Positions 1 through 8,219 of a stretch of 64,000 nucleotides of DNA are shown here, piece by piece. The stretch's first letter is position 1; the number at the start of each line of letters is the position of its first letter. The notes below the pieces were generated by a model. That model had not been told where the DNA came from, ran no database searches, and saw only the letters and a list, made by a program, of their open reading frames with translations. The stretch is from Bordetella sp. FB-8. GTDB lineage: Bacteria > Pseudomonadota > Gammaproteobacteria > Burkholderiales > Burkholderiaceae_B. The stretch covers positions 1,947,633 to 2,011,632 of the forward strand of contig NZ_KB907784.1 of assembly GCF_000382185.1 (NCBI RefSeq). The letters run 5' to 3'. The position numbers and the translations under genes are program-made.

Positions 1-450
1 ATCGCCCGCCTTGGACAGGTACATTTCCGGCTGCTGCAGGACAGGCATGTCCAGGAACACCAGAGGCTGGCGCAGGTGGTGGTTGGCGCCGAATCCGCCC
101 AAGAGGCCCGGCGACACGCTGATGACGGCTGCCGGCTTGCCCTGCCATACGCTCTTGCCATAGGGCCGCGAGCCCACGTCGATGGCGTTCTTCATGGCGC
201 CCGGCATCGAGCGGTTGTATTCCGGGGTAACAAAGAGCACGGCATCGGCCTTGGCCACTTCACCGCGAAAACGCGTCCAGGGAGCCGGGGCGTCTTCGTC
301 CAGGTCCGGGTTGTAGAGCGGCAGGTCGCCGATCTCGACGATGTCCAGGTTCAGGCGCGGCGCGGCCAGTTCTTTGACCGCCAGGGCCACGCAGCGGTTG
401 AAGGAGGCTTTGCGCAGGCTGCCGACGATGACGGCGACGTTCAGAGACAT
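1..450 (-). CDS. NADPH-dependent FMN reductase family protein (3' part, runs off the window)
   Basis: A frame open from the window edge to an ATG at 450 encodes at least 150 residues starting MSLNVAVIVGSLRKASFNR. This is the flavin-phosphate loop of the flavodoxin-like NAD(P)H-dependent FMN/chromate reductase family (GSLRKxSxNR). It is followed by the family motif TPEYNRSIPGAMKNAIDV and a segment like SPGxxGGFGANHHLRQ. The start is supported by GGAGG just upstream (AATCCTCC on the plus strand). Family members are soluble flavoproteins that reduce quinones, azo dyes or chromate; the substrate cannot be read here. The C-terminus lies outside the window. Confidence 0.88.
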   Translation of the reverse strand, partial: MSLNVAVIVGSLRKASFNRCVALAVKELAAPRLNLDIVEIGDLPLYNPDLDEDAPAPWTRFRGEVAKADAVLFVTPEYNRSMPGAMKNAIDVGSRPYGKSVWQGKPAAVISVSPGLLGGFGANHHLRQPLVFLDMPVLQQPEMYLSKAGD

Positions 451-568
451 GGAGGATTCCTTTTCAGCAATGAATAAGCGCGCGGGATGACTGCTTTTCA
501 TCATAAAGGCTGCGCGCGCAATATGGGAACGTTCCCGTCTAGCCCATTCCAGACCGAGCCGTGCATCC

Positions 569-2260
569 ATGTCCACATTTTCCGGCGCCGAATCATCGCA
601 GAACGCTTTGGAAGAAGCCATGCGCCTGGGCGCGCAGGGCCGCATCGAGCAGGCCGCCGCGGCCTACGAGCGGGTTCTGGCGCAGGATCTCGGGTGCGTC
701 GAAGCCCATATGGGCCTGAGCCTGATGCTGACCACCCTGGGCAGGCTGCCCGAGGCGATCCGGGCCTGCCAGGGCGCCCTGGCCCTGCGGCCCGAACTGC
801 CCGAACTGCACCACAATCTGGGAGCACTGTTCAACTGCCTGAGCGCGCACGCGCAGGCCGAGGCCGCCCTGCGCCAGGCCATTGCGCTGCGGCCGCTTTA
901 TGTCGAAGCGCACTACGCCCTGGGCATGACGCTGGTCGCCATGGAAAGGCTGCAGGAAGCCGAGGTGGCTTTCCAGCTGGTGATCGTCTTGCGGCCCGAA
1001 ATGGTCGAAGCGCATCGGCAACTGGCTTCGGTTCTGGCCAGGCGCGACCTGCCGCGGCAAGCCGAGATCGTCTATCGGCAGGCGTTGGCGCTGCAGCCGG
1101 ACCATGCCGAGAGCCTCAAGCGCCTGGGCGCCGTGCTGCACCGTCAGTGCCGGCTAGGGGAGGCGGTGGATGCTTATCGGCAAGCGCTGGCCGCGCAGCC
1201 TGCAATGGCCGATGTGCTGCACAATCTGGGTACGGCCCTGGGCCAGCTCGGTCGCCTGCCCGAAGCCGAGGCCGCCCTGCGCGAATCCCTGGCCCTGCGT
1301 CCGGGCTATGCGGAGACCCAGTTCGGCCTGGGCATGATTCTGCTGGGCGCGGGGCGCCTGGCCGAAGGCTGGCCGTTCTACGAGCTGCGTCACCGCACCA
1401 AGAAGCGACTGCGGCACAGCCTGCACCCCGGCCTGGGGCCGCAATGCCCGCCGTGGCAAGGCGAGCCGCTGGCGGGCAAATCGCTGCTGGTCTGGCACGA
1501 GCAGGGCTTGGGCGACGTGATTCAGTTCGGGCGTTTTCTGCCCGTGCTCAAAGCCCAGGGCGCGGCCCGCATCACCCTGGCCTGCTTTCCCGAATTGCGG
1601 GCATTGTGCGCCGGCATGCCCGGAATCGATGTGGTCGACGTCAACGATGCCGTGGGCTTGATGCCCGGGCATGACTACCAGACCTTTGTCATGACTGTGC
1701 CGCGCTGGCTGGATACCTCGTTGCAGACCATTGCGCCCGCCGTCTACCTGCACGCCGATGCGCGACGCATCCAGTCCTGGCGCGAACGGCTGGCGCCGCT
1801 GCCCGGCAAGAAGATCGGCCTGGCCTGGCGTGGCAGCGTCACCAATCTGAACGACGAAGGCCGCTCGCTATCCACGCTGGCGATCCTGGAGCCGCTATGG
1901 CGCGTGCCCGGTCTGAGCTTTGTCAGCCTGCAAAAAGGTCCGGGCGAAGACCAGGCCCGCAATCCGCCCCCAGGGCAGCCCTTGCTGCACCTGGGGTCGG
2001 ACATCGCCGATTTCGCCGATACCGCGGCCATCATCGAGCAGCTCGACCTGGTTATCAGCGTGGACACCGCCGTCGCCCATCTGGCCGGCTCGATGGGCAA
2101 GCCCTGCTGGGTGATGCTGCCGGCGCTGAACGTCGACTGGCGCTGGCTGCGCGAGCGCGAGGACAGCCCCTGGTATCCCGGGACCCTGCGCTTGTTTCGC
2201 CAGACCGAACCCGGGACCTGGGATGCGGTCGTCGCGGCGATGGCGCAGGCCTTGGGTTAA
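569..2260 (+). CDS. TPR-repeat protein with C-terminal glycosyltransferase family 9-like domain
   Basis: A 563-residue protein. Residues ~10-290 are tandem 34-residue TPR units with the usual A/L/Y/A pattern (for example AEAALRQAIALRPLYVEAHY, EAEAALRESLALRPGYAE). The remainder has the heptosyltransferase-like fold seen in many TPR proteins, with WHEQGLGDVIQF near residue 310 and SVDTAVAHLAGSMGKP near residue 495. The combination is common in proteobacterial proteins proposed to glycosylate or scaffold surface components, but donor and acceptor are unknown. No signal peptide is visible, so it is probably cytoplasmic. The LysE-type gene follows after 28 bp and may be co-transcribed. Confidence 0.85.
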   Translation: MSTFSGAESSQNALEEAMRLGAQGRIEQAAAAYERVLAQDLGCVEAHMGLSLMLTTLGRLPEAIRACQGALALRPELPELHHNLGALFNCLSAHAQAEAALRQAIALRPLYVEAHYALGMTLVAMERLQEAEVAFQLVIVLRPEMVEAHRQLASVLARRDLPRQAEIVYRQALALQPDHAESLKRLGAVLHRQCRLGEAVDAYRQALAAQPAMADVLHNLGTALGQLGRLPEAEAALRESLALRPGYAETQFGLGMILLGAGRLAEGWPFYELRHRTKKRLRHSLHPGLGPQCPPWQGEPLAGKSLLVWHEQGLGDVIQFGRFLPVLKAQGAARITLACFPELRALCAGMPGIDVVDVNDAVGLMPGHDYQTFVMTVPRWLDTSLQTIAPAVYLHADARRIQSWRERLAPLPGKKIGLAWRGSVTNLNDEGRSLSTLAILEPLWRVPGLSFVSLQKGPGEDQARNPPPGQPLLHLGSDIADFADTAAIIEQLDLVISVDTAVAHLAGSMGKPCWVMLPALNVDWRWLREREDSPWYPGTLRLFRQTEPGTWDAVVAAMAQALG

Positions 2261-2288
2261 TCTTGCCCCAGGCCCATTGGAGACCTCC

Positions 2289-2924
2289 ATGCCCGAACTT
2301 TCGAATCTGATCGGCTTCGCCCTCATTTCCCTGGGCATGGTGCTCACGCCCGGGCCGAACATGATCTATCTCGTTTCCCGCTCCATTTGCCAGGGTCGGG
2401 CCGCGGGGCTGATCTCCCTGGGCGGCGTGGCGCTGGGCTTTGTCTTCTATATGCTGTGCGCTGCGTTCGGCATAACGGCTCTGGTGCTGGCCGTCCCGTA
2501 TGCCTACGATCTCTTGCGATTCGCAGGCGGACTCTACCTGCTCTACCTGGCCTGGCAGGCCGTCAAGCCCGGCGGGCGTTCGCCCTTCCAGGTGCGCGAC
2601 CTGCCCCAGGACAGTCCGCGCAAGCTGTTCACCATGGGCTTTGTGACGAATCTGCTCAACCCCAAGATCGCAGTCATATACCTGTCGCTGTTGCCCCAGT
2701 TCATCAGTCCCGCCGGCCACGGCGGCGTATTGATGCAATCGCTGGCGCTGGGTTCGACGCAAATTCTCATCAGCTTGAGTGTCAATGCGGTGATCGCCAT
2801 GATGGCGGGGTCCATCGCGGTGTTCCTGGCCAGGCGGCCTTCCTGGCAGACTGCGCAGCGCTGGCTGATGGGCACGGTGCTTGCGGGTCTGGCCGTGCGC
2901 ATGGCGCTTGAAAGCCGGCGTTGA
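2289..2924 (+). CDS. LysE/RhtB family amino-acid exporter
   Basis: A 211-residue inner-membrane protein with about six hydrophobic segments. The N-terminus has the family signature TPGPNMIYLVSRS at ~19-31, and NLLNPKIAVIYLSLLPQF lies near residue 121; both are diagnostic of RhtB/LysE translocators. The ATG at 2289 is chosen because TTGGAGACC precedes it at normal spacing; upstream in-frame starts would add residues unlike the family. Such proteins export amino acids or homoserine lactones; specificity is not readable from sequence. Confidence 0.9.
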   Translation: MPELSNLIGFALISLGMVLTPGPNMIYLVSRSICQGRAAGLISLGGVALGFVFYMLCAAFGITALVLAVPYAYDLLRFAGGLYLLYLAWQAVKPGGRSPFQVRDLPQDSPRKLFTMGFVTNLLNPKIAVIYLSLLPQFISPAGHGGVLMQSLALGSTQILISLSVNAVIAMMAGSIAVFLARRPSWQTAQRWLMGTVLAGLAVRMALESRR

Positions 2925-2971
2925 CAAAACAATTGCTGCCCTGTGGGTTTTGAAAGCGTAGGGCGTGTCTT

Positions 2972-4012
2972 ATGAATCGATCCATCCTTTACGCTTTGTT
3001 GGCCGCGGTGCTGTTCGGCGCCAGCACGCCGCTGGCCAAGGTGCTCACCGCGGACGTGCCGCCCATCTTGTTGGCCGGCTTGCTCTATCTGGGCAGCGGC
3101 TTGGGCCTGACGATCATCCGTTTCGCGCGCGATCGCGGCTGGCAAGCGTCCGGCCTGAAAGCGGCGGAATGGCCCTGGCTGCTGGGCGCCATCGGCTTTG
3201 GCGGCGTGCTCGGCCCCGTTGCGCTCATGTTCGGCCTGACCAGCACGACAGGGGCGGCGGCTTCGCTGCTGCTCAATCTCGAGGCCGTGCTGACGGCGCT
3301 GCTGGCCTGGATCGCATTCAAGGAGAACACGGATAGCCGCATCGTGTTGGGCATGGTGGCCATCGTCGCCGGCGGCGTGCTGCTGGCGTGGCCGCACGGC
3401 CGGATCGGGCAGTCCGGCTGGCAGGGGCCGGCGGCCATCGCCACGGCCTGCCTGTGCTGGGCCATCGACAACAATCTGACGCGCAAGGTGTCAGCGTCGG
3501 ACGCACTCTTTATCGCCGGCTGCAAGGGGGGGGTGGCCGGCGTGGTGAACGTTGCGCTGGCGCTGCTGCTGGGCGCGGCATTGCCGTCCGCGCATCGGGT
3601 CTTGCCTGCGATGACGCTGGGCCTGTTCGGCTACGGCATCAGCCTGGTGATGTTCGTGCTGGCCCTAAGAGGTTTGGGCTCGTCGCGCACGGGTGCCTAT
3701 TTCTCGACCGCGCCTTTCGTCGGCGCGGCCATCGCGCTGCTGTTTATGGGCGAGCAGGTTTCATGGCAGTTCTGGTTGGCGGCCGCCTTGATGGCCCTGG
3801 GCGTCTGGCTGCATCTCACCGAACGGCATGGGCACGCGCACACGCACGAGGTGATCGAGCATGGCCATCGTCATGTGCACGATGCACATCACCAGCACGA
3901 GCACCCTGCGGATTGGGACGGCAGCGAGCCGCATAGCCATCCGCATCGCCATGAACCCATCACCCACAGCCACCCGCATTTTCCGGACATCCATCATCGG
4001 CATAGCCATTGA
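2972..4012 (+). CDS. DMT (EamA) family transporter with a histidine-rich C-terminal tail
   Basis: A 346-residue protein with ten predicted membrane segments in two EamA repeats; it opens MNRSILYALLAAVLFGASTP and has a second-repeat motif like YGISLVMFVLALRGLGSSRTG. After the last helix (about residue 285) comes a hydrophilic tail of some 60 residues, about one third His, with repeated HGH, HTH, HPH and HRH clusters alternating with acidic residues. EamA proteins usually export small metabolites. The tail looks like a metal-binding extension of the kind found on Ni/Co/Zn transporters, which suggests metal sensing or metal-linked transport. Spacing from the LysE gene is 47 bp. Confidence 0.87.
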   Translation: MNRSILYALLAAVLFGASTPLAKVLTADVPPILLAGLLYLGSGLGLTIIRFARDRGWQASGLKAAEWPWLLGAIGFGGVLGPVALMFGLTSTTGAAASLLLNLEAVLTALLAWIAFKENTDSRIVLGMVAIVAGGVLLAWPHGRIGQSGWQGPAAIATACLCWAIDNNLTRKVSASDALFIAGCKGGVAGVVNVALALLLGAALPSAHRVLPAMTLGLFGYGISLVMFVLALRGLGSSRTGAYFSTAPFVGAAIALLFMGEQVSWQFWLAAALMALGVWLHLTERHGHAHTHEVIEHGHRHVHDAHHQHEHPADWDGSEPHSHPHRHEPITHSHPHFPDIHHRHSH

Positions 4013-4337
4013 TGCAGTGCGTGGTCGCCGCGGGCAGGGCTTCGGGTATCAATTGAAAGCAAATGAATAAAGGCGCTGCAGCGACGGAAAGAGGCGTAAG
4101 CTGACTTTATAGTTTCATTGATTTGCAGGCGAATTTTGGCCGTTTAACTCAAAGTCAAAGAAATCGCGGCCCGAGAAAAAACCATTCCGCCGAAATCGCA
4201 ACATGCGGCGGTTTTTCGAAATCGATGGAACCGGCCAGCCAGGCGCTGTATCGCCATAAAAAGGCACTTTCGCCAGGCGCTCAATGCCGCAGTCCGATAC
4301 CGGTCCTGCGGTTGAAATCTTGGAAATTGGAATCCTT
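4013..4337. other. Intergenic region without a recognisable gene
   Basis: About 325 bp, visibly AT-richer than the flanks around 4040-4200. It must hold the promoter and leader for the DksA-like gene at 4338. No open frame with a credible protein and no clear hairpin terminator was found. Confidence 0.5.
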
Positions 4338-4799
4338 ATGCGCAATCAGCCCATGCCCGCTTATCGGGCTCGCCCTCCCACCATGCCGCCGACGCTGGGC
4401 GAACTGATGAAGTCGCCCCCAAAAGACTATATGTCCGTCCGCCAGCTCGCGTTCTTCGAAAATCTCTTGATTAAAACCAAGGCGGAGTTTCTCGAGTCCA
4501 CCCAGGCAATCCGGGTCGGCTTGCGGGACGACGAAGCCCACGCCGACCCCACTGACTGTGCTTGCGTCGAAGAAGAGCACGCAATGGCGACGCTGCTGTG
4601 CAGCCGCGAATTTCACCGGATGCGTGAAATCGACAGCGCGATCAATCGCATACACAACCGTTCGTATGGATGGTGCCGGGACAGCGGAGAACCCATAGGC
4701 CTGGGGCGCTTGCTTGCCTGCCCAACCGCGGTGTTTTGCATCCAGGCGCAGGCGCTGCATGAGCACGCCTCAAACCCAAACCGCACAAAACAAAACTAG
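4338..4799 (+). CDS. DksA/TraR-like RNA polymerase-binding regulator with degenerate zinc finger
   Basis: A 153-residue protein matching DksA in its two key parts. The coiled-coil tip motif DxxDxA is present as D70-P-T-D73-C-A75, followed by an acidic EEE run. The C-terminal segment reads YGWCRDSGEPIGLGRLLA, close to the DksA zinc-finger region. Only C113 and C134 of the four canonical ligands remain; the partners are S116 and A137, and an extra C128 is present. DksA proteins enter the RNA polymerase secondary channel and adjust transcription with ppGpp. The ATG at 4338 (MRNQPMP) is preferred to 4284, which would add residues unlike the family. Neither start has a strong ribosome-binding site. 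Confidence 0.8.
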   Translation: MRNQPMPAYRARPPTMPPTLGELMKSPPKDYMSVRQLAFFENLLIKTKAEFLESTQAIRVGLRDDEAHADPTDCACVEEEHAMATLLCSREFHRMREIDSAINRIHNRSYGWCRDSGEPIGLGRLLACPTAVFCIQAQALHEHASNPNRTKQN

Positions 4800-4818
4800 T
4801 TCATACAGGAGCACAATC

Positions 4819-4968
4819 ATGGACAGAAACGGAACTCCCCCGAAAAAATCGCAACCGCCCAAACCCGCCGAGGCATCGGTACCGCCGTCGGCGGTGCGAT
4901 TGACCACGCATCGTACCGGCAATACGGCGCCGACGGCGCCACGGCACAACTCGGGCCGCAAACGCTGA
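4819..4968 (+). CDS. Small basic, proline-rich hypothetical protein
   Basis: A 49-residue frame starting MDRNGTPPKKSQPP and rich in Pro, Thr, Lys and Arg. It has no recognisable domain. It is supported as a gene by a strong AGGAGC Shine-Dalgarno at correct distance, by lying 19 bp after the DksA-like gene, and by its stop overlapping the start of the next gene (TGATG). It may serve mainly to couple translation of the downstream frame. Confidence 0.55.
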   Translation: MDRNGTPPKKSQPPKPAEASVPPSAVRLTTHRTGNTAPTAPRHNSGRKR

Positions 4969-5402
4969 TGAGCGCATTGTGGCGTTGGCTGGCTCGGCTA
5001 TTGGGCGCCAACAAGCGGCAGCCCTTCGCTTCTCCCGGTGAGTTTGTCGCGGACGGACGTTCCCGGTCTCGGTTGGGGGCGGACGCCCTGGTTTCGCCAT
5101 GGCGCATTTACCGCATCTATGCGCACTTGCCGCATCTGTTGCTGCGCAACGAAAAAGGCAAGGTGATCGACATCGGCCTTGTGCAGGGCGAGGCCCCGGA
5201 TTTGAGCTATCAGCTCAATATCGCGAATATTTCCGGCAAAGGTTTCGAGACGCTGGCGCTATTGCTGGACGATGTGTCCGGGCAGATGGGAAACACGCAA
5301 ATCGAGAGCGAATTTCTACGCCTGACCGATGGCGACACTTTCAAGGGCGTGGATCTGGATCGGGCCGAATATATCGATGTTTCGCTGGCGGTCGACGGTT
5401 GA
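4968..5402 (+). CDS. Hypothetical protein, translationally coupled
   Basis: A 144-residue protein starting MSALWRWLARLLGANKR, an amphipathic basic N-terminus. The rest is soluble and acidic towards the end. It has no family I recognise. The start codon overlaps the preceding stop by one base, so the three genes from 4338 to 5402 look like one transcript. The N-terminal W/L/R helix might bind membrane or a partner; this is only inference. Confidence 0.65.
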   Translation: MSALWRWLARLLGANKRQPFASPGEFVADGRSRSRLGADALVSPWRIYRIYAHLPHLLLRNEKGKVIDIGLVQGEAPDLSYQLNIANISGKGFETLALLLDDVSGQMGNTQIESEFLRLTDGDTFKGVDLDRAEYIDVSLAVDG

Positions 5403-5448
5403 GTCGATCGGATGCCGCAGGCATCCGTGAGGCCCGGCAGCGATTTAT

Positions 5449-6486
5449 TTATTCCTTGACCGGCGCCTTGGCGCGGTATTGCCCCTGGAACCCGATCATC
5501 CAGCCGGGGTACTCCGGCGGCAATTTGCTCGCTTCATCCAGCGCGGCAAGGTCGTCGGCATCCAGGCGCACCTTCGTCGAGGCGATATTGTCTTCAAGCT
5601 GCGCCTGCGTCTTGGCGCCGATGATGACCGTGCTCACCGCATCCTGGTGCAGCAGCCAGGCCAGCGCGATCTGCGCCACCGACACGCCATGCTTTTGCGC
5701 AATCGGGCGCATGGCCTCGATGCAGCGGAACGCGCGCGGCTTGTCGACGATGGGAAAGTCGAAATTGGCGCGGCGCGCGCCCACCGGCGCCTTGCCGTCC
5801 TCGCTGTATTTGCCGCTGAGCAGGCCGCCTGCAAGCGGACTCCACACCATCACGCCCAGCTTCTGATCGCGCGTCAGCGGCAGCACTTCGCGCTCCAGGT
5901 CGCGGCCGGCGATCGTGTAATACGACTGCACGCTCTCGAAGCGCGCCCAGCCGCGCTTGTCGGAAATGGCCAGCCCTTTCATGATCTGCCAGGCCGCCAT
6001 ATTGCACAGGCCGATATAGCGGACCTTGCCGCTGCGCACCAGATCGTTCAGGGTCGACAGCACGTCTTCGAGCGGCGTCAGAGGATCGAAGCCGTGCAGC
6101 TGATACAGATCGATGTGATCGAGCTGCAGCCGCTTCAGGCTCGCGTTCACCTGGTTCATCAGGTGATAGCGCGATTGGCCGACCGCGTTGGGCACGTCGC
6201 TGCGCATCGGGCCGGTCGCCTTCGTGGCGATGACGAATTCATCGCGCGGCAGGCCCAGCTTCTTGATGGCTTGCCCGGTGAGGGTCTCGGATTCGCCGAA
6301 TGAATAGACGTTGGCCGTGTCGATGAAGTTGATGCCGGCCTCGACGGCCGTTTTCAGCTGCGCCGACACGTCGTCCAACTGCAGGCGGCCCATATTGGCC
6401 CAGTGGCCCTGGCCGCCGAAGGTCATCGTGCCAAAGCACAGTTCCGAAACGTAGAGTCCAGTCTGGCCGAGTAGGTTGTAGCGCAT
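5449..6486 (-). CDS. Aldo/keto reductase
   Basis: A 345-residue NADPH-dependent oxidoreductase of the AKR superfamily (TIM barrel). It opens MRYNLLGQTGLYVSELCFGT and contains FIDTANVYSFGESE with the catalytic Asp and Tyr, then HIDLYQLHGFDP. The C-terminal cofactor loop is like STVIIGAKTQAQLEDN. The start at 6486 has GGAGAT a few bases upstream; a longer in-frame start at 6558 would add a poorly conserved extension. The gene borders the first accessory segment. Confidence 0.93.
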   Translation of the reverse strand: MRYNLLGQTGLYVSELCFGTMTFGGQGHWANMGRLQLDDVSAQLKTAVEAGINFIDTANVYSFGESETLTGQAIKKLGLPRDEFVIATKATGPMRSDVPNAVGQSRYHLMNQVNASLKRLQLDHIDLYQLHGFDPLTPLEDVLSTLNDLVRSGKVRYIGLCNMAAWQIMKGLAISDKRGWARFESVQSYYTIAGRDLEREVLPLTRDQKLGVMVWSPLAGGLLSGKYSEDGKAPVGARRANFDFPIVDKPRAFRCIEAMRPIAQKHGVSVAQIALAWLLHQDAVSTVIIGAKTQAQLEDNIASTKVRLDADDLAALDEASKLPPEYPGWMIGFQGQYRAKAPVKE

Positions 6487-6737
6487 GAGATCTCCAGTGA
6501 GGTTGCGGGCAAGCCGGGCATCCATGTATGCCTGGAAAGCGGGCGGCGGTCTAGCCATGGCCCTGCTTTTCCGGCGGCCTGGTCACTCGGTTAAAATCTT
6601 GCCCTTTGTGGGTAACCGGCGGGCAGCTTGCTTTAGCCTTGCCCGATTCTGCCATTTTCCCACGCCCGTCCAGGCCGCGCCCGTTCAAGTCTCCCCTTCC
6701 GGTCGAAGCGCTCGGCCTGCCCGAGGCGGGCTCGCCG

Positions 6738-6890
6738 CCGCAGGGCCAGAACTTCCTTGTCGCCGCTCATGCTGATGCCAATGGCTCGTAGTTCGCTGGC
6801 AGGCTATCGAACAATTCCTTGGGTACGTCGTGCTTCTTCGTAGGCATCGTGTTTCCAGGTCAGATCCTGCAGTTTCCTGCCAATGACCCG
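6738..6890 (-). mobile_element. IS256-family remnant with large internal deletion
   Basis: Read on the minus strand, 6890 to about 6784 matches the left end of the intact IS256-type copy at 13602-14937, from CGGGTCATTGGCAGG through the start codon and the first ~20 codons (KKHDVPKE). It then jumps directly to a segment matching codons ~193-207 of the same transposase (IGIxMxGDKEVL, 6784 to about 6738). Some 500 bp of transposase are therefore missing, and the distal inverted repeat is not recognisable. Scattered mismatches show it diverged before or after the deletion. It lies 9 bp from the IS630-type element. Confidence 0.75.
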
Positions 6891-6899
6891 GCCTCACTA

Positions 6900-8015
6900 T
6901 AGATAAGGCCCATAAATAGTCTGAACTAATTGCTGGCGCTGTGGTCAGATAGCGCATGGAAACCGAAGACGCCCGCCGGCTCAGCCCGGCCGAACAACAC
7001 GAGCGCCGCCGCCAGGTCATTCGGGCGTACAAGCGCAAGCTCACCAAGCGGCAGATCGCGCGCGATGTGGGACTGAGTTATTCAGCCACGTGCAAGATCA
7101 TCGACCGCTATAACGCTGGGGGCATGGCGGCGCTGGCGCCAGGTCAACGTGGCCGCAGCGCTGGCGACAAACGCGCACTGACCGTCGAGCAAGAAGCCAC
7201 GATCGGTCAGACGATCTGCGACAACCGTCCGGAGCAGCTGAAGATGGAGTTCGCCTTGTGGAGCCGTGCCGCCGTGAAGGAGCTGATCGAGCGCGACTAC
7301 CAGATCACCTTGCACCTGCGCTCGGTTGGAAAGTATCTGGCGCGCTGGGGCTTCACGCCGCAGAAGCCCATCAAGCGCGCCTATGAACAGTCGCCCGAAG
7401 TCGTGCGCACGTGGCTGGATGAAACCTATCCTGGCATCGCCGAACGCGCAAAATCAGAGGGTGCGGAGATTCACTGGGGTGATGAGACGGCGCTGGTGAA
7501 CACCGATGTGCGTGGCCGCAGTTACGCCCCCAAAGGCAAGACGCCGGTAGCGATGGCAGTGGGTGGCACGCGCCAGAAGCTGTCCATGCTGGCCAGCGTG
7601 ACCAACCAGGGCAAGGCGCGCTGGATGATCATCGACGGCAATTTCAATCACGAGAAGCTGATCGAGTTTTTCGAGGCCCTGGTCGCGGACACCGAGCGCA
7701 AGGTGTTTCTGATCCTGGACAACCTGGGCGTGCATCACTGCAAGCCGGTCAAGCAGTGGCTGGCCGAGCATGTCGATCAGATGGAGGTGTTCTATCTACC
7801 CAGCTACAGCCCCGAACTCAATCCGGAGGAACGTCTCAACGCCGATCTCAAACACGTTATCCGTCGCAAGGTACCGGCACGCACCAAGGCCAAACTTCGC
7901 GCCGCCACTGAAGCACATATGGCCGTGATCGGCAGCGAGCCGGAACGCGTCAAAGCCTACTTTCGCGATCCTCGTGTCAAGTACGCTGCTTGATACTGTT
8001 TAAGGGCCGAATCAA
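6900..8015 (+). mobile_element. IS630-family insertion sequence, apparently complete
   Basis: The 1116-bp element has imperfect terminal inverted repeats of about 27 bp. The left end runs TAGATAAGGCCCATAAATAG. The reverse complement of the right end runs TTGATTCGGCCCTTAAACAG. It is flanked on both sides by TA (6898-6899 and 8016-8017), the target dinucleotide duplicated by IS630/Tc1-type elements. It carries one uninterrupted transposase gene, so it may still be mobile. Confidence 0.82.
6956..7993 (+). CDS. IS630-family transposase
   Basis: A 345-residue DDE transposase. The N-terminal winged-helix part includes RAYKRKLTKRQIARDVGLS. The catalytic acidic residues lie in HWGDETALVN, FLILDNLGVHH and SPELNPEERLN, the standard D/D/E pattern of the family. 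It fills the element between the inverted repeats, and no frameshift is present. The ATG lies 56 bp inside the left end. Confidence 0.93.
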   Translation: METEDARRLSPAEQHERRRQVIRAYKRKLTKRQIARDVGLSYSATCKIIDRYNAGGMAALAPGQRGRSAGDKRALTVEQEATIGQTICDNRPEQLKMEFALWSRAAVKELIERDYQITLHLRSVGKYLARWGFTPQKPIKRAYEQSPEVVRTWLDETYPGIAERAKSEGAEIHWGDETALVNTDVRGRSYAPKGKTPVAMAVGGTRQKLSMLASVTNQGKARWMIIDGNFNHEKLIEFFEALVADTERKVFLILDNLGVHHCKPVKQWLAEHVDQMEVFYLPSYSPELNPEERLNADLKHVIRRKVPARTKAKLRAATEAHMAVIGSEPERVKAYFRDPRVKYAA

Positions 8016-8219
8016 TAAGTACTGCTCACTCCCCGATACCCAAGTCCATGAACTAGCCATCGGACGAACATCTCTGAGGATGTGTTTTTAGATCGAGTAT
8101 GCGCCATATGCCCACTGCACGTCATGGCTGGCCGCTTTTACTTTGTAGAACGTATGCCCGTGGTGCGCGTTGTTCTGTAAGAATCAACCGGCTAAGATCC
8201 GGCTACTTAGGAGAAACCC

